From Arthrobacter_H rhombi (GTDB lineage: Bacteria > Actinomycetota > Actinomycetes > Actinomycetales > Micrococcaceae): a stretch of DNA of 64,000 nt. Location: NCBI RefSeq assembly GCF_039526245.1, contig NZ_BAAAIV010000010.1:124001-188000 (forward strand), read 5' to 3'. The notes beneath the pieces were generated by a model. The model was not told the origin of the DNA. It saw only the letters and a list, made by a program, of their open reading frames with translations, and did not search any database. Positions 61,900 through 64,000 of this stretch are shown in pieces. The translations under genes and the position numbers were made by a program. Within the stretch, counting starts at the first letter, position 1; every line of letters begins with the position of its first letter.

Positions 61900-63270
61900 G
61901 TGCAGAGTCGCACAGATACCGTGAAGCAGGGCACGCCGATTTCGCGCGCCATGCGTCCGGTCAACCATTTGGTCGAGAAGTTCATCCCCTCAGCACTCGT
62001 CTTCGCGATCGTGCTGACGTTCATCGTCGCCATCCTGGCGCTCACCCTGACCGGTTCCTCGCCGGTGCTGGTCATCAAGAGCTGGGGTGATGGACTGGCC
62101 GGCCTGCTGGCCTTCATTACCCAGATGGCCCTGGTTCTCATGCTCGGCCACATCCTGGCCAACACGCGTCCGGTGCGCCGGTTGCTGGCGTTCCTGGGCA
62201 GCATCCCGCGCACGCCGATCCAGGCCTACCTGTTCGTGTTCGTCGTCGCCGCCGTGGCCTCGCTGATCACCTGGGGGCTGGGCCTGGTCGTGGGGGCGCT
62301 GCTCGCCAAGGAGGTCGCCGCCCAGGGACGCGAACGCGGTCTCCGGCTGCACTTCCCGATGCTCGTGGCTTGCGGGTTCGCCGGCTTCGTCGTCTGGCAC
62401 ATGGGCTACTCGGGCTCCGGTCCGCTGACGGCGGCGACCCCGGACTCGTTCATTGCCAAGCAGCTGGGAGGACCGCTGCCGATCTCCGAGACGACGTTCT
62501 CGACGTGGAACATGATCGCGGCAGTCGCCACGATCGTGGTGGTCGGTCTGGCCCTGTTCCTGGTGGCTCCTCGCCAGGCCGACAAGATCGTTGAACTGGA
62601 GCGCGACGCCCGTGACACCGGAGTCCAGGTCGAAGAGGACATCGTCACTCCCGCGGACCGCGTGGACGCGAGCCGCGTCCCGACCTTGTTGCTCGGCCTC
62701 ATGTTGGCCGCCTACCTGGTGATCCACTTCGTGCAGGGCGGCACCATCACCCTGGACATCGTGAACTGGACGTTCCTGGCATTGATCCTGCTGCTGGTGC
62801 GCAACCCCTTCGAGCTGGTGGCCCTGACGAAGGATGCCGCGTCCAATGTCGGGGAGATCCTGCTGCAGTTCCCGCTCTACGCCGGGATCCTGGGCATCAT
62901 GCAGGGCACCGGGCTGATCCAGGTCTTCTCCGAAGCGTTCGTCTCGATCTCCACGCCCCAGACCTTCGGCGTGCTGGCCCTGTTGTCTGCGGGGTTGGTG
63001 AATTTCTTCGTCCCCTCAGGGGGCGGGCAGTTCGCCGTCCAGGCACCGATCATGCTCACCGCAGCAGAACAGCTGGGGGTGGATCCGGCGATCCCGATCA
63101 TGGCAGTTGCCTACGGTGACCAGTGGACGAACATGATCCAACCGTTCTGGGCGCTACCGCTGCTGGCCATTGCGGGGCTGAAGATGCGCGACATCCTGGG
63201 CTACACCACGATCGTGCTGATCGCCTCCGGGCTGGTGTTCGCGGCGACGCTGCTCATCGTCTCCTGGTAG
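61900..63270 (+). CDS. Short-chain fatty acid/carboxylate transporter, AtoE family
   Basis: Encodes 456 residues from GTG 61900 (GAGGTG 6 bases upstream), close to the 440 of E. coli AtoE. About 12 hydrophobic segments; family marks are LANTRPVRRLLAFLGSIPRTPIQAY, GFAGFVVWHMGYSGSGPL, VNFFVPSGGGQFAVQAPIM and AVAYGDQWTNMIQPFWALPLL. It moves acetoacetate, butyrate or other short acids. No enzymes adjoin it; it stands alone between two copies of a 71-base repeat. The region 61712-61899 in front holds a short AGCCC/GGGCT stem and no gene. Confidence 0.88.
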   Translation: MQSRTDTVKQGTPISRAMRPVNHLVEKFIPSALVFAIVLTFIVAILALTLTGSSPVLVIKSWGDGLAGLLAFITQMALVLMLGHILANTRPVRRLLAFLGSIPRTPIQAYLFVFVVAAVASLITWGLGLVVGALLAKEVAAQGRERGLRLHFPMLVACGFAGFVVWHMGYSGSGPLTAATPDSFIAKQLGGPLPISETTFSTWNMIAAVATIVVVGLALFLVAPRQADKIVELERDARDTGVQVEEDIVTPADRVDASRVPTLLLGLMLAAYLVIHFVQGGTITLDIVNWTFLALILLLVRNPFELVALTKDAASNVGEILLQFPLYAGILGIMQGTGLIQVFSEAFVSISTPQTFGVLALLSAGLVNFFVPSGGGQFAVQAPIMLTAAEQLGVDPAIPIMAVAYGDQWTNMIQPFWALPLLAIAGLKMRDILGYTTIVLIASGLVFAATLLIVSW

Positions 63271-63274
63271 GCAC

Positions 63275-63345
63275 CCGGACATGATGAAGGCCCCGGCTTG
63301 GGGGAAAGCCGGGGCCCGATTCATCACTCGCACCTTTTTGAGGTA
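63275..63345. repeat. 71-bp direct repeat, copy 2
   Basis: Begins CCGGACATGATGAAGG, 5 bases after the transporter stop, and ends CACCTTTTTGAGGTA. It differs from copy 1 at only three positions (two near the start, one in the T-run). Here the tail has T5, making it a slightly better terminator. The pair brackets the AtoE-like gene. Confidence 0.75.
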
Positions 63346-63409
63346 CTCACCACTCTAGGAAGTCCACCTTGGGAGAACCTGTATGTGGGGTATGGGTTGG
63401 CTGGATGGC

Positions 63410-64000
63410 CTAGGTTTCCAACATTGGTTCGTGCGCCGGCAATCCCAGCAGCCGTGCGCCGTTGTCCCACAACACGCTGCGCATCCATTCATCGCCCAGG
63501 CCCAAGCGCGCCAGTGCCTCGAGCTGATGGGAGTACCGGTAGGGAATGTTCGGGAAGTCGGAACCGAGGACAATTCTTTCCCGCAGGCCCGGCAGTCGTT
63601 CGAGATAGCTCTCCGGCATGGGCGCGAACTGGTTGGTGAAGTCGGTCCCGACCATCGTCGTATCCATGTGGACTCTCGGATACTTCTCAACCAGGTCCGC
63701 AAAGGCATGGTATTCGGGCATGCCCTGATGGGCGATCACCAGGAGCAGGTGGGGAAATCTTTCAAGGAGCCGACGGACGGGTTCCGGGCCGGTGTAGTCG
63801 CCGCTGCTCGGTGCGGAACCTGCGTGGATGACCACCGGGATACCCGCCACCTCCAGATGGTGCCACGCATCATCGAGTTGGGGATCGTCCGGGGAGAATC
63901 CGCCAACTGAGATATGGATCTTGAAGAGCCGGGCCCCACGTTGGATTTGTTGACGTACCTGATCTCCTGCACCGGGCTCGGGATAGAACGTCGCGCAGCG
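63410..64000 (-). CDS. Amidohydrolase family protein (partial, N-terminus off the right edge)
   Basis: The minus strand is open from the edge to a stop at 63410, giving the last 196 residues. Family features of COG2159 hydrolases: the metal-ligand His in VVIHAGSA, the His in LLLVIAHQGMP and Asp in VLGSDFPNIPYRY. The visible start reads RCATFYPEPGAGDQVRQQI. It is in the same family as the PhdC-like protein at 13906 but the sequences differ widely. Substrate unknown. Confidence 0.85.
   Translation of the reverse strand, partial: RCATFYPEPGAGDQVRQQIQRGARLFKIHISVGGFSPDDPQLDDAWHHLEVAGIPVVIHAGSAPSSGDYTGPEPVRRLLERFPHLLLVIAHQGMPEYHAFADLVEKYPRVHMDTTMVGTDFTNQFAPMPESYLERLPGLRERIVLGSDFPNIPYRYSHQLEALARLGLGDEWMRSVLWDNGARLLGLPAHEPMLET

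Noticed and set aside
61641..63345. Composite transposon or CRISPR-like array from the repeats around the AtoE-like gene
   Set aside because: Only two copies, no transposase, no terminal inverted ends, and no regular short spacers.

Overview
The window is about 64 kb of high-GC DNA from a Gram-positive actinobacterium. Gene families, gene order, lipoprotein signals and the many start codons that sit 6-8 bases after a TANNNT -10 element (likely leaderless mRNAs) fit the Micrococcales, most likely Arthrobacter in the broad sense. No rRNA, tRNA, CRISPR array, insertion sequence or phage gene was seen. Genus and species cannot be fixed from the sequence by eye.

Layout. 1-6.8 kb: a YhgE/Pip-like heptad-repeat membrane protein running off the left edge, a UvrA-like ABC ATPase broken by one extra T in a T6 run, a lipoprotein and a membrane-anchored FMN/3Fe-4S glutamate-synthase-like protein. 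6.9-36 kb: a large aromatic-acid catabolic region. It holds pobA-pcaHGBDC (minus strand), a phd-type phenylpropanoid side-chain pathway (MarR regulator, then SDR, TIM-barrel hydrolase, acyl-CoA dehydrogenase, MaoC hydratase and CoA ligase) fused by overlapping stop/start codons to a complete ABC importer, then an IclR/hydrolase pair, pcaF-pcaI-pcaJ-pcaR, several regulators, and a LigM-type aromatic O-demethylase with PadR, MetF and two further orphan substrate-binding proteins. 36-44.5 kb: a cold-shock protein, two MFS exporters around a TetR gene, a DUF1697 protein, an S9 peptidase, an acylphosphatase and a succinate-semialdehyde dehydrogenase. 44.5-50 kb: an ABC-F ATPase, ferritin, an S4-domain protein, glycerate kinase and CdaR. 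50-61.6 kb: a galactoside operon (DeoR repressor; sugar-binding protein and two permeases; GH2 beta-galactosidase; GH36 alpha-galactosidase; galT; galK). 61.6-64 kb: an AtoE-like carboxylate transporter lying between two 71-bp direct repeats, and the C-terminal part of an amidohydrolase running off the right edge.

How the parts work together (inference from established pathways). Hydroxycinnamates or phenylpropionates would enter through the ABC importer and be activated by the CoA ligase whose stop codon overlaps the importer's first gene. Dehydrogenation, hydration and oxidation follow, then chain cleavage by a PhdC-type hydrolase in place of a classical thiolase, giving 4-hydroxybenzoate or vanillate. 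PobA and LigM (methyl group passed to tetrahydrofolate, recycled by MetF) both lead to protocatechuate. PcaGH, B, C, D, IJ and F then take it to succinyl-CoA and acetyl-CoA. All enzymes of a lignin-monomer funnel from side chain to central metabolism are therefore present within 30 kb, and shared short dyads in the promoters suggest coordinated control.
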